Positions 45,727 to 57,236 of a stretch of DNA of 64,000 nt are shown piece by piece; the stretch's first letter is position 1; each line of letters opens with the position of its first letter. Below the pieces are notes generated by a model. It saw only the letters and a program-made list of their open reading frames with translations, was not told the DNA's origin and searched no databases. Position numbers and translations under genes: made by a program. The DNA is from Nostoc sp. CHAB 5834 (GTDB lineage: Bacteria; Cyanobacteriota; Cyanobacteriia; Cyanobacteriales; Nostocaceae): assembly GCA_020829485.1 (NCBI GenBank), contig JAIVFU010000028.1, forward strand, positions 13,059 to 77,058, read 5' to 3'.

Positions 45727-45982
45727 ATCAATCCCTTGAATTTCAAAAGTATTATGTATGTATTATATATATAAATTCATTTATTTATTTAAGTACACTT
45801 TATATTTTTATTAAAATTTATCAGTGGGTAGCCAAGGGCAAATAGCAAATTTATGACTGTAAGGAACTGGTTGGTGAGTGTAGTCTATAGCTAAATCAGA
45901 TCCGATGTAATCGCATACACGCGAGAATATTTTCTGTATGCCGTAGAATCTTTACTGTAAAAAACAAATATTTATTTCAAGT

Positions 45983-46168
45983 ATGGATGAATCACAAACT
46001 TGGTATATTGTCAAGCGAACTGTTGGGAATTGCGAAATCGTCACCAGCAACAAAGTTGGAGACGATAATGTAGAGATTATAGAACAGTGGGGGCCTTTTA
46101 GTTCGCAAGAAGAAGCGATCGCTCGCCGTGTCGGGCTTATTAGGGCAGGAAAGTGCCAACCAGTTTAA
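45983..46168 (+). CDS. Small conserved cyanobacterial protein (61 aa)
   Basis: MDESQTWYIVKRTVGNCEIV and WGPFSSQEEAIARRVGLIRA: a compact alpha/beta fold with one helix; the pattern (aromatic ..GPF.S..EA...R..LIRAGKC) recurs in short cyanobacterial proteins. No known role. The stop overlaps a tandem AGTTAGG heptamer array (46168-46199). Confidence 0.7.
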   Translation: MDESQTWYIVKRTVGNCEIVTSNKVGDDNVEIIEQWGPFSSQEEAIARRVGLIRAGKCQPV

Positions 46169-46199
46169 GTTAGGAGTTAGGAGTTAGGAGTTAGGAGTT
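46168..46199. repeat. Tandem AGTTAGG heptamer array
   Basis: Four copies of AGTTAGG plus a partial one: a short tandemly repeated repetitive (STRR) sequence of the heterocystous type. Confidence 0.85.
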
Positions 46200-46265
46200 C
46201 ACAATGATGGTTTTATTCTTAACTCCTCACTACTCCTCACTATTCATTACTTGATTCTTAACTCT

Positions 46266-47549
46266 TCATTTTTCTGCTGTGGCTGCGCCCTGAGCAGCAA
46301 TTTTTTTACCTATCACGTCCACTGCTTTAGCAAATTGAGGGTCTTTTAGGGTAGCGAGTTTGTCACGTTCGTTGAGCCACAAATCCTGTCGCTGGGCATC
46401 TGTCAAATCCACTTTCACATCTGGATCGATACCATGCTTATTAATATCTCTATCATTGGGCGTATGGTATTTAGCAATTGTCACCGCTAATCCTGAGCCA
46501 TCTTCTAGGGGACGCACCGATTGCACTAATCCCTTACCAAAGGTTTGAGTTCCCACCAAAGTAGCACGTTTGTTGTCCTGCAACGCTCCTGAAAGGATTT
46601 CGCTGGCACTGGCTGAACCTTTATCTACTAATATTACCAACGGTTTATTTGTCAGAGCGCGTCCGTTTGCTACTTCTCGCTCTCGCTCACCTTGGCGGTC
46701 AATAGTAGAAACAATTGTGCCTTTATTGAGCCACATTCGGGCAATGTCTACACTGGAGAAGAGTAAGCCACCTGGATTACCACGCAGATCAAGGATATAT
46801 CCAGCTACCCGTTTGCTTTCTAAATCTTTGATAGCGGTTTGCATTTCTTTACTAGCATTGGCGCTGAACTGGTTCAGGCGAATGTAGCCAAGATTACCTG
46901 CTGGAGTTTTCTTTTGGGAAAATTTAACTGGATGAATTTCAATCCGCGCCCTTTTGATGTCAAACTGTTTTGTCTGACCATTGCGCTGAATCGTTAAGCT
47001 GACTTTCGATCCTGCTTCACCTCGGATTAGGGATACTGCCTGATTAGTATCCATCCCCTTGGTACTTTTGTTGTCGATTTTGAGGATGACATCTTTTGCC
47101 AAAACACCAGCTTTAAAAGCTGGTGTATCTTCGATTGGCGCAATTACAACCAATTGCTTGGTTTTTTCATCCTGGCTGATCGTGATCCCAATCCCTGTGA
47201 GTTCTCCAGAGGTATCCACTTGCATATTCTTGAATTCTGTTGGATCCATAAACCGGGTGTATGGGTCTTCTAGCTTTTTGAGCATTTCCCGAATGGACTT
47301 ATACGCTTCCTGCGGATTACTGTAGGACTTGCTCAAGTATTCTTTACGAACAGCCTGCCAATCTACCTGATTAAAAGTACCGTCTACATATTGGCGTTGA
47401 ACAACTTGCCAAACTTCATCTACTAATTCTTTGGGACTTGCTTTAAATAAAGCCTGACCTCGGGAATGAATGCCAAGGCTAGTAACAGCGATCGTGGAGA
47501 GTGTCACTGCCGTAGCACCCAAAACAAGCCTACTTTTTGTAATTACCAT
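46266..47549 (-). CDS. Carboxyl-terminal processing protease (S41, Ctp family)
   Basis: 427 residues from the ATG at 47549 (MVITKSRLVLGATAVTLSTI), giving a signal/anchor; an upstream start at 47612 adds 21 unlikely residues. PDZ domain (SGELTGIGITISQ..DVILKIDNKSTKG) and S41 catalytic domain with the Ser in KGSASASEILSG and Lys in TFGKGLVQS. Cyanobacterial CtpA trims the D1 C terminus; this sequence is nearer the CtpB/CtpC relatives by feel, so the paralogue is left open. Works in lumen or periplasm. Confidence 0.88.
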   Translation of the reverse strand: MVITKSRLVLGATAVTLSTIAVTSLGIHSRGQALFKASPKELVDEVWQVVQRQYVDGTFNQVDWQAVRKEYLSKSYSNPQEAYKSIREMLKKLEDPYTRFMDPTEFKNMQVDTSGELTGIGITISQDEKTKQLVVIAPIEDTPAFKAGVLAKDVILKIDNKSTKGMDTNQAVSLIRGEAGSKVSLTIQRNGQTKQFDIKRARIEIHPVKFSQKKTPAGNLGYIRLNQFSANASKEMQTAIKDLESKRVAGYILDLRGNPGGLLFSSVDIARMWLNKGTIVSTIDRQGEREREVANGRALTNKPLVILVDKGSASASEILSGALQDNKRATLVGTQTFGKGLVQSVRPLEDGSGLAVTIAKYHTPNDRDINKHGIDPDVKVDLTDAQRQDLWLNERDKLATLKDPQFAKAVDVIGKKIAAQGAATAEK

Positions 47550-47690
47550 AATGACAGCTGCGTCAGAGGGAAAATATATAGTCAGTATGCTCAATCTAAC
47601 ACAGGCTAACACTGTACAGACCGAGTATGTATCCTTAATTTAAACAAAATACTTGACAATCCGGCGAACTTGATGGTTTATACAAAATTT

Positions 47691-47738
47691 TGGGGAGTGG
47701 GGAGTGGGGAGTGGGGAGTGGGGAGTGGGGAGTGGGAA
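47691..47738. repeat. Tandem GGGGAGT heptamer array
   Basis: Six near-identical GGGGAGT units between ctp and ispG, followed by (GGCAGGA)n and TTTTGAAT octamers at 47765-47815. Same heptamer family as at 53661, 54455, 35702-35735 and inside the receiver gene. Confidence 0.85.
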
Positions 47739-47863
47739 TGAGGAATCGGGATTGGGCAAAGGAGGCAGGAGGCAGGAGGCAGAAGTTTTTGAATTTTGAA
47801 TTTTGAATTTTGAATTGATTTCTCCCCCACTCCCTACTCCCTATTCCCCACTCCCCCAACCCC

Positions 47864-49090
47864 TTACGGTTCTACCCAGCGTTCATCTCCCTTAATCAGG
47901 TTAATTAATTCCTCGACACCTTTATCTTCTGGGACTTTTTTAATTTCCTCTCTGCCACGATACAAAGAAATGTAACCAGGTGTTTTGCCAACATAACCAT
48001 AGTCGGCATCCGCCATTTCTCCGGGGCCATTGACAATACAACCCATAACCGCTATGTCAAGACCAGTTAAGTGTTTAGTCGCTTCCCGAACTTTATGCAG
48101 TACTTCCTCTAGGTTAAATAAAGTGCGTCCACAAGAAGGACAAGCGACGTATTCCACCATCGTTTTTCGCAATCCCAAAGCTTGGAGAATGCTATAACAG
48201 ACGGGAATTTCTTTTTCTGGTGCTTCTGTAAGTGAGACGCGAATTGTATCGCCAATGCCATCAGCAAGTAAGGTAGCAATACCAGCCGTGGATTTTATTC
48301 GCCCGTATTCGCCATCACCGGCTTCGGTAACGCCTAAATGTAGCGGATAATCCATACCCAGTTCATCCATGCGCTTGGCTATTAGGCGATAGGCGGCTAG
48401 CATCACCGGTACTCGTGAGGCTTTCATAGAAATAACCAAGTTGCGGAAATCCAAAGATTCACAGATGCGAATGAATTCTATGGCAGATTCCACCATGCCT
48501 TCTGGGGTGTCACCGTAGGTAAATAGCATTCTTTCCGCGAGGGAACCGTGATTTACCCCAATTCGCATCGATTTACCTTGATCGCGCAAAGAAATTACCA
48601 GAGGTTCTAAGGTTTCGCGGATTTTATCGCCAATTTCGTCAAATTCGGTTTTAGTATACTCGGTTCGATTGATGTTTGGCTTTTCAAACACATACAAACC
48701 CGGATTAATCCGCACTTTTTCTATGTGCTTGGCGACTTCCACGGCGATTTTTAGCCCGTTGTGATGGACATCAGCCACAATGGGCACATCTTGGTAAGTT
48801 TTTATTAATTTTTGTTTAATTTCTGCTAAAGCTTTAGCATGAGCCATACTCGGCACTGTGACGCGGACAATTTCGCAGCCAATTTCGTGCAGACGACGAA
48901 TACCAGCCACGGAACCATCAATATCAAGGGTGTCTTCGTTAATCATTGACTGCACTACAACGGGGTAGCCACCGCCAATGGTGACATTTCCCACCTTTAC
49001 GGGACGGGTTTTACGCCGCTTGATAGTTGTATCAAAGGTAGGTTGGCTGGATGTAGTATTTGAAGTATCTACTATGGGCAGAGTTTGCAT
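47864..49090 (-). CDS. ispG: 4-hydroxy-3-methylbut-2-enyl-diphosphate synthase IspG
   Basis: 408 residues. TIM barrel ([28 protein letters not shown]) and C-terminal 4Fe-4S domain with cysteines in ACPSCGRT and [10 protein letters not shown]. It catalyses the seventh step of the MEP isoprenoid pathway; ferredoxin-dependent in cyanobacteria. Single gene; the pathway also appears here as ispD. Confidence 0.95.
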   Translation of the reverse strand: MQTLPIVDTSNTTSSQPTFDTTIKRRKTRPVKVGNVTIGGGYPVVVQSMINEDTLDIDGSVAGIRRLHEIGCEIVRVTVPSMAHAKALAEIKQKLIKTYQDVPIVADVHHNGLKIAVEVAKHIEKVRINPGLYVFEKPNINRTEYTKTEFDEIGDKIRETLEPLVISLRDQGKSMRIGVNHGSLAERMLFTYGDTPEGMVESAIEFIRICESLDFRNLVISMKASRVPVMLAAYRLIAKRMDELGMDYPLHLGVTEAGDGEYGRIKSTAGIATLLADGIGDTIRVSLTEAPEKEIPVCYSILQALGLRKTMVEYVACPSCGRTLFNLEEVLHKVREATKHLTGLDIAVMGCIVNGPGEMADADYGYVGKTPGYISLYRGREEIKKVPEDKGVEELINLIKGDERWVEP

Positions 49091-49424
49091 GACCTGATTA
49101 GGTAAATTTGCTGTCGCTAAAATATCAAATTTAATAAATCTCTGTTTCCTAGATTGCCACAGCTAGTAGCTCTTTTGGAAGATTAATATAGAAAAAAAAG
49201 GAAAATAAGACAGGCAAAGAAATAAAGAGCAATTCAAAGGTTTTGCTCATTTATAAAGATATATTACTGAAAAATTATTTTAACTGAGTAGCTTGAGTAG
49301 CGATCGCGCAGGTTTCACAGGAAAGCTTAAGGAAGCGATCGCTTTATTGCTGAGTCATAAATATTACTCCATCATAATTCTATGACCTAACCTGCAATAT
49401 CTCGGTTCATAAGAGCGATAACTT

Positions 49425-49490
49425 CTCTGCGAGACGCTACGCGAACGTTAAGCTTTCCTACGGAACGCTGCGCGAACGCTAACGCTAAAA
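49425..49490. repeat. Dispersed GCGAGACGCTACGCGAACG repeats
   Basis: GAGACGCTACGCGAACG followed by ACGGAACGCTGCGCGAACGC and AACGCTAACGC: degenerate tandem units of the same family as at 57265-57300. The 500-bp gap 49091-49589 otherwise shows only HIP1 sites. Confidence 0.6.
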
Positions 49491-49589
49491 TTATGTTCTT
49501 ATAATACAAATATACTATTTAGTGTGGGCTTGAGAAAATTTCGGGATTGAAATTATTGATGTTATTACAGAATAAAAGCGGCTGTAATT

Positions 49590-50627
49590 ATGAACACCCA
49601 AATAACATCCCAACTACCAATTCCCCCACACTTTAACCCTGAAAAAGTCGGCGAAGTCTGGCGCGTACCTTACCAAGAACGTGCCGCCGAAGCTGAAATC
49701 TGGGCAAAACAACACAATATTAAATCTGCATCTTTAGATAAAAACCGGATTTGCCTACTGTTAATTGATGTCCAAAACACCTTCTGCATCCCTGGATTTG
49801 AATTATTTGTAGGTGGAAAATCTGGGAAAGGGGCGGTGGATGATAATGTCAGATTATGTGAGTTTATTTATCGCAACTTGGGAGTAATTACAAAAATTGT
49901 ACCTACTCTAGATACCCACACAGCAACACAAATTTTCCATCCCATCTTTTGGGTGAATGCCGCCGGAGAACATCCTACTCCAGCAGCTACTAACATTACC
50001 CCAACAGACATCGAACAAGGTATTTGGAAAGTTAATCCAGCAGTTGCTGACAGTGTTACTAGTGGGGATTATGAATTATTAGAAAAACATACTTATCATT
50101 ACGTTAAGCAACTAAGTCAAGACGGTAAATATCCTCTGACAGTTTGGCCTTATCATTCTATGTTGGGTGGTATTGGTCATGCTTTAGTTTCATCAGTAGA
50201 AGAAGCAATATTTTTCCACGGCATTGCTCGTCAGAGTCAGACGCAATTTGAAATAAAAGGTGAGAATCCCTTAACAGAAAATTATTCTATTTTGCGTCCA
50301 GAGGTGTTGGAAGATTTTGAGCAACGTCCACTTGCGCTAAAGAACACGCGCCTGATTAAGCAACTTTTAGAATATGATGCAGTAATCATTGGTGGTCAAG
50401 CTAAAAGTCATTGCGTCGCTTGGACAATTGACGATTTATTAACAGAAATTAAACAGGTAGATGCCACCCTTGCTCAAAAAATCTATTTGCTAGAAGATTC
50501 TACTTCGCCTGTTGTTGTTCCCGGTGTTGTGGACTACACAAAACAGGCAGATGTGGCATTTGCAAGATTTGCAGAGGCAGGAATGCACATCGTAAAATCT
50601 AGCGAAAATATAGCATCTTTTTTTTAA
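49590..50627 (+). CDS. Isochorismatase-like cysteine hydrolase
   Basis: 345 residues, longer than the usual 180-220 for the fold. Catalytic Asp in [13 protein letters not shown], the cis-peptide region, and nucleophile Cys in [36 protein letters not shown] closes the fold. Substrate unknown; nicotinamidase-like chemistry is possible. The extra length comes from an N-terminal extension of ~55 residues and an inserted segment near 125-215. Monocistronic. Confidence 0.82.
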   Translation: MNTQITSQLPIPPHFNPEKVGEVWRVPYQERAAEAEIWAKQHNIKSASLDKNRICLLLIDVQNTFCIPGFELFVGGKSGKGAVDDNVRLCEFIYRNLGVITKIVPTLDTHTATQIFHPIFWVNAAGEHPTPAATNITPTDIEQGIWKVNPAVADSVTSGDYELLEKHTYHYVKQLSQDGKYPLTVWPYHSMLGGIGHALVSSVEEAIFFHGIARQSQTQFEIKGENPLTENYSILRPEVLEDFEQRPLALKNTRLIKQLLEYDAVIIGGQAKSHCVAWTIDDLLTEIKQVDATLAQKIYLLEDSTSPVVVPGVVDYTKQADVAFARFAEAGMHIVKSSENIASFF

Positions 50628-50701
50628 CGCAAAGGATCGCAAAGGTTTCGCAGAGGAACACAGAGATTTCCTTTGCGTTCCTCTGCGTTTCAAAGCAAAC
50701 C

Positions 50702-51592
50702 TCATTTTTTCAAATAACCCTTTGGATCTTCCGCTACCCAACCCAGAGATGAGCTAGAACGCACTTCAAAATGGAGGTGCGGTTGACTGGAGGTTGGTTG
50801 TCCACTAGTGCCTACTGTTCCCAGTAAGTCTCCTTTTTTTACTTGTTGACCGACAGTAACCTTGATGCTGTCAAGCTGGGCATAGCGGCTTTGGAGTCCG
50901 CCACTGTGGTTAATAATGACTAACTTGCCATAAGAACCTTGATCGCTGGCAAAGGCTACGGTTCCAGGTGCGATCGCTAGCACATTTGTACCAACTGGTG
51001 CTAATAAATCAACACCACTGTGGAAGAAAACTTCACCTGTAGCAGGATTAATTTGCCAGCCGTAAGCTAATCCGACATTTGCCACTTCCCCCAAAGGATA
51101 GCCAGACAAAGATACACGGTTTGGTGTACCTGCATTAGTAGGTACGGACTTAGTTACAACACCATTGGGCGACCAATTTACCCCCGGAACAAACACAATT
51201 CTGGGGTCTTGTTGGCAACCATTCACTTCAAAAAGGCTATCAGCACGAACTTTGTATTTTGCTGCCACTTGTCGCCAAGTTTGACCACGAGGCACTTCAA
51301 CCACAATCCCATTGTAGGGAGGAATTTGAAGTACACTACCAACGGCTGCGATTGCACCGCTCTGCAAAGCTGGATTCATGCCGATAATAGTTGTAGGTAT
51401 GAGATTGTAGCGCTGGGCTATGCTCTCTAAAGTTTCGCCACGAACAACTTTATGGCGTTGGAAGCGAGATAGGGCTGGAGTTGGGCAACCACCCACAGCA
51501 GCGTTGGCGCTGTTGATGTTTGGCAGTATGGATACTAAGCTCAAGGCGCTAACTAAGCTACAGAGAAACAGTTGACGAAAGGGTAAAGTCAT
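50702..51592 (-). CDS. LysM-M23 cell-wall peptidase
   Basis: 296 residues: signal peptide, two LysM-like modules (HKVVRGETLESIAQRYNL; VEVPRGQTWRQVAAKYKV) and a C-terminal M23 domain with His-Asp (FHSGVDLLAP) and His (HLHFEV) zinc ligands. It may be an active endopeptidase or an amidase activator such as NlpD/EnvC; the full ligand set favours an active enzyme. It might work with the AmiC enzymes at septa, but there is no direct link here. Confidence 0.88.
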   Translation of the reverse strand: MTLPFRQLFLCSLVSALSLVSILPNINSANAAVGGCPTPALSRFQRHKVVRGETLESIAQRYNLIPTTIIGMNPALQSGAIAAVGSVLQIPPYNGIVVEVPRGQTWRQVAAKYKVRADSLFEVNGCQQDPRIVFVPGVNWSPNGVVTKSVPTNAGTPNRVSLSGYPLGEVANVGLAYGWQINPATGEVFFHSGVDLLAPVGTNVLAIAPGTVAFASDQGSYGKLVIINHSGGLQSRYAQLDSIKVTVGQQVKKGDLLGTVGTSGQPTSSQPHLHFEVRSSSSLGWVAEDPKGYLKK

Positions 51593-51797
51593 GTATACAG
51601 GTCAAGATCGCATTATTAAATTTTAAATGGCAAGAGTGGGCAGTGGGGGGAGATGAGGGAGATGAGGGAGACAAGAAGAATAACCAATGCCCCATGCCCA
51701 ATGCCCAATCCCTAATTCCTCGTAAATTGATCTGTCCACTTGCCGTTAGCTTGACTACACTTAGAAATTAGCAACTGCATTTCTGTCCTTAAGCAGA

Positions 51798-53009
51798 ATG
51801 ATTATGAAGTTATCTTTAAAACAACTGGCGGTTTATGTATTTTTACTGGCGTTTGGCTGTGGTGCAGGTTTATTTGGCAGTCGCTATCTCCTGCTCAAAA
51901 ATCCCTCATTCCAACAGTTAAAAAATGTAACAATGGCTTCGCCTCCAGAATCTGTAGTGCCATCTTCTAACGGAGCGATTGGGGCTACTGGGGGCGATAA
52001 TGTGAATTTTATTGCGACGGCAGTGCAAAAAGTTGGCCCGGCTGTAGTGCGAATTAATGCCACTCGCAAAGTCGCCAATCCTATCTCTGACGCTTTGAAA
52101 AATCCCCTCTTGCGGCGATTCTTTGGAGAGGATGAGCAACCAATTCCTCAAGAACGCATTGAGCGCGGTACAGGATCGGGATTTATTTTGAGCGAAGATG
52201 GAGAATTAATCACCAACGCTCATGTGGTAGCTGATACAGATACAGTACAAGTCACCCTCAAGGATGGTCGGAGTTTAGAGGGGAAAGTGGTAGGAGTTGA
52301 TTCGGTGACAGATGTGGCGGTGGTGAAAATAAAAGCGAATAATTTACCGACTGTGAAATTAGGCAATTCGCAAAACTTAATACCAGGACAATGGGCGATC
52401 GCTATTGGCAATCCTCTAGGTTTAGATAATACTGTCACTATCGGCATCATCAGCGCTACAGATCGTACCAGCACTCAAGTTGGTGTCCCAGATAAGCGAG
52501 TTAGCTTTATCCAAACTGATGCCGCAATTAACCCTGGTAATTCTGGTGGGCCCTTGTTAAACGCCCAAGGCGAAGTGATTGGTGTTAACACTGCCATCCG
52601 CGCTGATGCTCAAGGACTCGGTTTCGCCATCCCCATTGAAACCGCCGCCCGTATCGCCAATGAACTTTTTACCAAGGGACGTGTAGAACATCCCTTCTTG
52701 GGTATTGAAATGGCAGACCTTTCTCCCATCAGAAAACAGCAGATTAATCAAGAAAATCAGATCAACATTCAGCAGGATGCTGGGATTGTGATTAAAGGAG
52801 TCTCAGATGATTCCCCAGCCAAACGTGGAGGACTGCTTCCTGGAGACGTGATTCAAAAAGTTAACGGTAAACCAGTCAAAATCTCAGCCCAAGTTCAGAA
52901 GCTGGTAGAGTCAAGCAAAGTTGGGGACATAATAGCTATCGAAGTCAACCGTAGCGGTAAAATTCAAACCTTCAAAGTACAATCAGGAGCTTATCCAGAA
53001 AGGAAGTAG
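51798..53009 (+). CDS. HtrA/Deg-family serine protease (HhoA/HhoB/HtrA type)
   Basis: 403 residues. One N-terminal membrane segment, trypsin-like domain with His142 (ITNAHVV), Asp172 (TDVAVVKI), Ser249 (NPGNSGGPLL), and one PDZ domain from about 300 (GIVIKGVSDDSPAKRGGLLP). Cyanobacteria have three Deg proteases; which one this is cannot be told by eye. It degrades damaged envelope proteins. An ATG two codons in is equally possible. Confidence 0.9.
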   Translation: MIMKLSLKQLAVYVFLLAFGCGAGLFGSRYLLLKNPSFQQLKNVTMASPPESVVPSSNGAIGATGGDNVNFIATAVQKVGPAVVRINATRKVANPISDALKNPLLRRFFGEDEQPIPQERIERGTGSGFILSEDGELITNAHVVADTDTVQVTLKDGRSLEGKVVGVDSVTDVAVVKIKANNLPTVKLGNSQNLIPGQWAIAIGNPLGLDNTVTIGIISATDRTSTQVGVPDKRVSFIQTDAAINPGNSGGPLLNAQGEVIGVNTAIRADAQGLGFAIPIETAARIANELFTKGRVEHPFLGIEMADLSPIRKQQINQENQINIQQDAGIVIKGVSDDSPAKRGGLLPGDVIQKVNGKPVKISAQVQKLVESSKVGDIIAIEVNRSGKIQTFKVQSGAYPERK

Positions 53010-53227
53010 TCAAAATAATTCGTAATTCGTAGTTGCAAGACGCTTGCGGACACGAGAAAGCGCGTCGCTATCAGTGGAAGCTTGAACTCTCCACAAATGT
53101 CTTGTTAACCACTAAATTTTTAATTCAGTGTGGGCTGCCATACCCTTTTTAATTACGAATTACGAATTACTACTTATTTGGTCAATAGTCTCAGAATATT
53201 TGACTACTGACTACTACTGACTATTGA

Positions 53228-53575
53228 TTATTGACCATTAGACAAATGCTCTAACTGCATTCTTTGTTCCATCTGGCGCAGAAAATACCCTGTCATCATG
53301 GCCGACGCTAGAAGCCCAGCTAAATTCTCCCGATCTGTTGTGATTTGCACGTTGAAATTTTCTGGCGGGAGCATTCCCACAAGCCCTTGGACATTTTGCG
53401 AGATGATTTGTTTAATTTCGGGGCTGGCGGACTGAGCAATCCTGGCTAAAACATCAGGAGACTGATGCTGTAGATATTTGAGTAATTGATTGGGGTATTG
53501 CTCAGAGTGGTCTGAAAGAAGTTGATTAGGGTGTTCCTCAGAGTTGTCATTTAAAAAGTCAGGATTAAACACCAT
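53228..53575 (-). CDS. DUF760 protein
   Basis: 115 residues. QLLKYLQHQSPDVLARIAQS and NVQGLVGMLPPENFNVQITT with LAGLLASAMMTGYFLRQMEQ match the DUF760 family of cyanobacteria and plastids. Function unknown. Confidence 0.85.
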   Translation of the reverse strand: MVFNPDFLNDNSEEHPNQLLSDHSEQYPNQLLKYLQHQSPDVLARIAQSASPEIKQIISQNVQGLVGMLPPENFNVQITTDRENLAGLLASAMMTGYFLRQMEQRMQLEHLSNGQ

Positions 53576-53757
53576 TGGCAGTTTTATTTAGCTTAATTGC
53601 TAACTCTACTCTAAACCATAGTACAAGGGTAGCGCATTCACCACACGTATAAGTAAAGAGGAGGGGAGTGGGGAGTGGGGAATGGGGAATAGGGAATAAT
53701 CAAGAGTTCTTCTTCCCCTACCTTCCCTGCTCCCTCATCCCCCTCATCCCCCTCATC

Positions 53758-54303
<546 letters not shown>

Positions 54304-54483
54304 TTAGTTATTAGTCATTTGTCATTGGTCATTTGTCATTGGTCATTAGTACATGACAACTAACAATCAACAAGTGTGTGGCATTATATCGTAAATTGTC
54401 AAAGTATTTTTTAAAACTTTCAAATTGGGCATTAGGTATTAGTTATTCCACCCACCACTCCCCACTCCCCACTCCCCATTTGC

Positions 54484-55179
54484 TCAAAAACCTCTAGTTG
54501 TGAGAATAAATTCTGCGATCGCTAAATCTTGGGGAGTTGTCACTTTTAAATTTGTCTCTTCTCCCTCGACAATTCGCACTTCAATACCACATTTTTCAAA
54601 TAAGGCGGCATCGTCAGTTACTTCCCAACCTTGACGGACACCTTCAGCGTGGCACTGTTTCAACAACTTGACATCAAATCCTTGGGGAGTTTGTGCCGCC
54701 CATAATTGCCGTCTGTCGGGTGTTTTTTGAATTATGCCTTGTTCATTGACAACTTTAATGGTGTCTTTGACGGGGACACCAGCAATTAAACCGGAACAGT
54801 GGCGAATGGCCTGGGCACAAGAGTTAAATAAATCTGGTGTGGCCAGACATCTAGCCCCATCATGAATTAATACTTGTTCTGCGGCTACTGGTAGCGCCTG
54901 CAAGCCATTGTAAACAGACTCTTGGCGGGTGGAACCACCTGTAATCAATTCCACTGGTTTAGTCAGCTTCAGATCGGCGAGAATTGCGTTGAAGTCTGGC
55001 CAATCGGTAGGTTGGGAAATAATTCCGATCCAACTGATTGTACTGGCGGCTTCTGCGGCTAATAGAGTCCAAGCAATAATTGGTTGCGATCGCACGAGTA
55101 GCAGGAGTTTATTGCGGTTACTCCCCATTCTTTTTCCGGTTCCCGCAGCTGGAATTAGTAAATACACAGAATTCCTCAA
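54484..55179 (-). CDS. ispD: 2-C-methyl-D-erythritol 4-phosphate cytidylyltransferase IspD
   Basis: 231 residues. LIPAAGTGKRMGSNRNKLLL (CTP-binding), HDGARCLATPDLF and WAAQTPQGFD are IspD signatures. MEP-pathway step 3. Convergent or divergent neighbours only; no operon. Confidence 0.93.
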   Translation of the reverse strand: MRNSVYLLIPAAGTGKRMGSNRNKLLLLVRSQPIIAWTLLAAEAASTISWIGIISQPTDWPDFNAILADLKLTKPVELITGGSTRQESVYNGLQALPVAAEQVLIHDGARCLATPDLFNSCAQAIRHCSGLIAGVPVKDTIKVVNEQGIIQKTPDRRQLWAAQTPQGFDVKLLKQCHAEGVRQGWEVTDDAALFEKCGIEVRIVEGEETNLKVTTPQDLAIAEFILTTRGF

Positions 55180-55236
55180 TCTTTAAGCTATATATTTTCC
55201 CCTAAAATAGGGAGCGAGTAAGCGTCAATAAATATT

Positions 55237-56196
55237 ATGCGAGTAGTAGCCCTTGTACCTGGCGGAATTGGCGACCAAATTCTCTTCTTTCCGACTCTAG
55301 ATGACCTGAAGCGCAATTACCCTAACGCTCAGATAGATGTCGTTGTTGAACCCCGGTCAAAGGCTGCCTACCGAGTGAGCAAGTCAGTTCACGAGGTACT
55401 GCCCTTTGATTTTCAAGACCGTAACAGTCTGGCGGATTGGGGTAATTTGGTCGGCAACATTCGCGATCGTGAATACGATGTTGCCATTGCTGTTAAGCAA
55501 AATTGGTTGATGGGTCTTTTACTCTGGTTAACGGGAATTCCCACACGCATTGGCTACCAAGGCAAAGGAGCGGTTTTTCTTACCAACGCTGTCCCATTCA
55601 AACCATCCCAGTATGCGGCGGCAGTATACCACGATTTGCTGCAACCGTTAAGCATAAAAACCCCTGTCCCAGAATTAGCTGTAAATGTGCCAAAAACAGA
55701 TATTGACTGGGCAGAAAAGGAACAAAAACGTTTAGGGGTTCATGAAACAGGCTATATCTTGATTCATGGCGGTTCTGGCCAGTTATCCCAGGCTAAAGAA
55801 CTGGATAAAATCTACCCTGTCCAGAAGTGGCACCAAATTATTCAAAACTTCCAAGAGAAGCAACCGGATCTGCCTGTGGTGGTTATTAAGGGAGTTGACG
55901 ATGAGCAGTTTGTGCGATCGCTTCTGGGGTCTTCTCCAGAGATCAAGGTGACTGCCCCAGATGATATTGGTAAGTTAGCTGCCATAATTGCCGGGGCAAA
56001 TCTGATGTTGTCTACTGATACTGCGGTACTACAACTGAGTGTTGCAGTCCAAACCTATACCATCGCCCTATTTGGGCCCACTGCTCCAGCTAAGTTGTTG
56101 CCGAAAAACGATAAATTCCTGGCCATTGAATCCCCCACGGGAAAAACGGCGGATATTTCACCAAACGCCGTTTTAGAGAAAATCTGGGGTGGCTAA
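55237..56196 (+). CDS. Glycosyltransferase family 9 (heptosyltransferase-like)
   Basis: 319 residues: N-terminal LVPGGIGDQILFFPTLDDLK and C-terminal IIAGANLMLSTDTAVLQLSV with LFGPTAP are GT9 motifs of ADP-heptose/LPS transferases. It probably adds a sugar to lipopolysaccharide or another glycan; acceptor unknown. Divergent from ispD. Confidence 0.88.
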   Translation: MRVVALVPGGIGDQILFFPTLDDLKRNYPNAQIDVVVEPRSKAAYRVSKSVHEVLPFDFQDRNSLADWGNLVGNIRDREYDVAIAVKQNWLMGLLLWLTGIPTRIGYQGKGAVFLTNAVPFKPSQYAAAVYHDLLQPLSIKTPVPELAVNVPKTDIDWAEKEQKRLGVHETGYILIHGGSGQLSQAKELDKIYPVQKWHQIIQNFQEKQPDLPVVVIKGVDDEQFVRSLLGSSPEIKVTAPDDIGKLAAIIAGANLMLSTDTAVLQLSVAVQTYTIALFGPTAPAKLLPKNDKFLAIESPTGKTADISPNAVLEKIWGG

Positions 56197-56424
56197 ACTA
56201 GCACTTTGTCCCAATTTCTGCAATCAATTTATTGCATATCCAATGTAGTTATGCGTTTGTTAAATGACCGCAAAACCTGGACGTGACAGCTAGATTTTGC
56301 GGTTATTCAGAAGAAGAATTCAGAATGCAGAAGTCAGAATCAAGACGTTCTCTATGAGACGCTGCGCTATTCACCAGTCGCTTAACCTTCTTCTGAATTC
56401 TGACTCCTGACACCTGAATTCTTA

Positions 56425-56940
56425 CTAAAATATCTCAAAAAAAGCTTCATCTAATTCATAACCCAGCATTTGGGCCATGGACTTCAGCCGCGAGAGACTA
56501 GGGATGTCTTGCTGTTTGAGCCAATCACCTAAAATAAAGATTTTGTGCATCAAGAATATTTCTAAGGCTTCAGGATTGTACTGAATGCCTTCTTTGGAAC
56601 TGAACTGGTGTGGTACAAGCATGGCGCTATAACGAGCGAATTCTCCAGCTTTCCAATCTAGTAAAAATGGCAACCAAGGATATTTGGCATCTAGGCGCAC
56701 AAACCATAGCCGCACCTCTGGAATTTCTGAGAGTTCCCGTGGATCGCCAGATTCGAGTTCATAATTGATATCAAAGCGTACCTGCTGTTCATGGGATGCA
56801 GCCCCATCTTGCAGCAGTTGTTCAATCACCGTTGACGCAGGCGACAGATCCAGATTGTTAATGAAGTTATTATTGAGTGCGATCGCAATTGTCTTTGATT
56901 CAGCAGCCACTTTTTTGATGCTCAACTGTAGGATCGACAA
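56425..56940 (-). CDS. crr6: CRR6-type NdhI maturation factor (DUF1817)
   Basis: 171 residues. FLLDWKAGEFARYSAMLVPH with HQFSSKEGIQYNPEALEIFL and MHKIFILGDWLK match CRR6/DUF1817. In plants and cyanobacteria this factor helps insert NdhI into the NDH-1 arm that drives cyclic electron flow. Monocistronic. Confidence 0.88.
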   Translation of the reverse strand: MSILQLSIKKVAAESKTIAIALNNNFINNLDLSPASTVIEQLLQDGAASHEQQVRFDINYELESGDPRELSEIPEVRLWFVRLDAKYPWLPFLLDWKAGEFARYSAMLVPHQFSSKEGIQYNPEALEIFLMHKIFILGDWLKQQDIPSLSRLKSMAQMLGYELDEAFFEIF

Positions 56941-57112
56941 TCTACAGTAGCAGCTTTCAGGGATTGACGCTACATTGATCTTTATAAATAAAATTAGTAT
57001 TTACTAATACTTTTTTTCTTAATAATTGGTCAACCTATACAAGGTTTATACACAAGTCTGAGCTTCTCTAATTTATCGAAAAAATTGCGGTTTAAAACCC
57101 CCCCTTGTCAAT

Positions 57113-57234
57113 AGACCTCTTGCATAAATCAAACAATTTGAACCCCACCCCGCCAAAGCTACGCTTTGTCTCCCCTCCCCAAAGCATCGGGGAGGGGTTG
57201 GGGGTGGGGTGTTAGGGACTTTTGCAAGAGGTCT
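57113..57234. mobile_element. 122-bp MITE-like palindromic element
   Basis: AGACCTCTTGCA / TGCAAGAGGTCT terminal inverted repeats with CCCCACCCC / GGGGTGGGG inner arms; AAT on both flanks could be a target duplication. No ORF. Confidence 0.7.
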
Positions 57235-57236
57235 AA

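Noticed and set aside
47691..47738. Tandem repeats as a CRISPR array
   Set aside because: Units are 7 nt with no spacers; these are STRR heptamers, and no cas gene is present.
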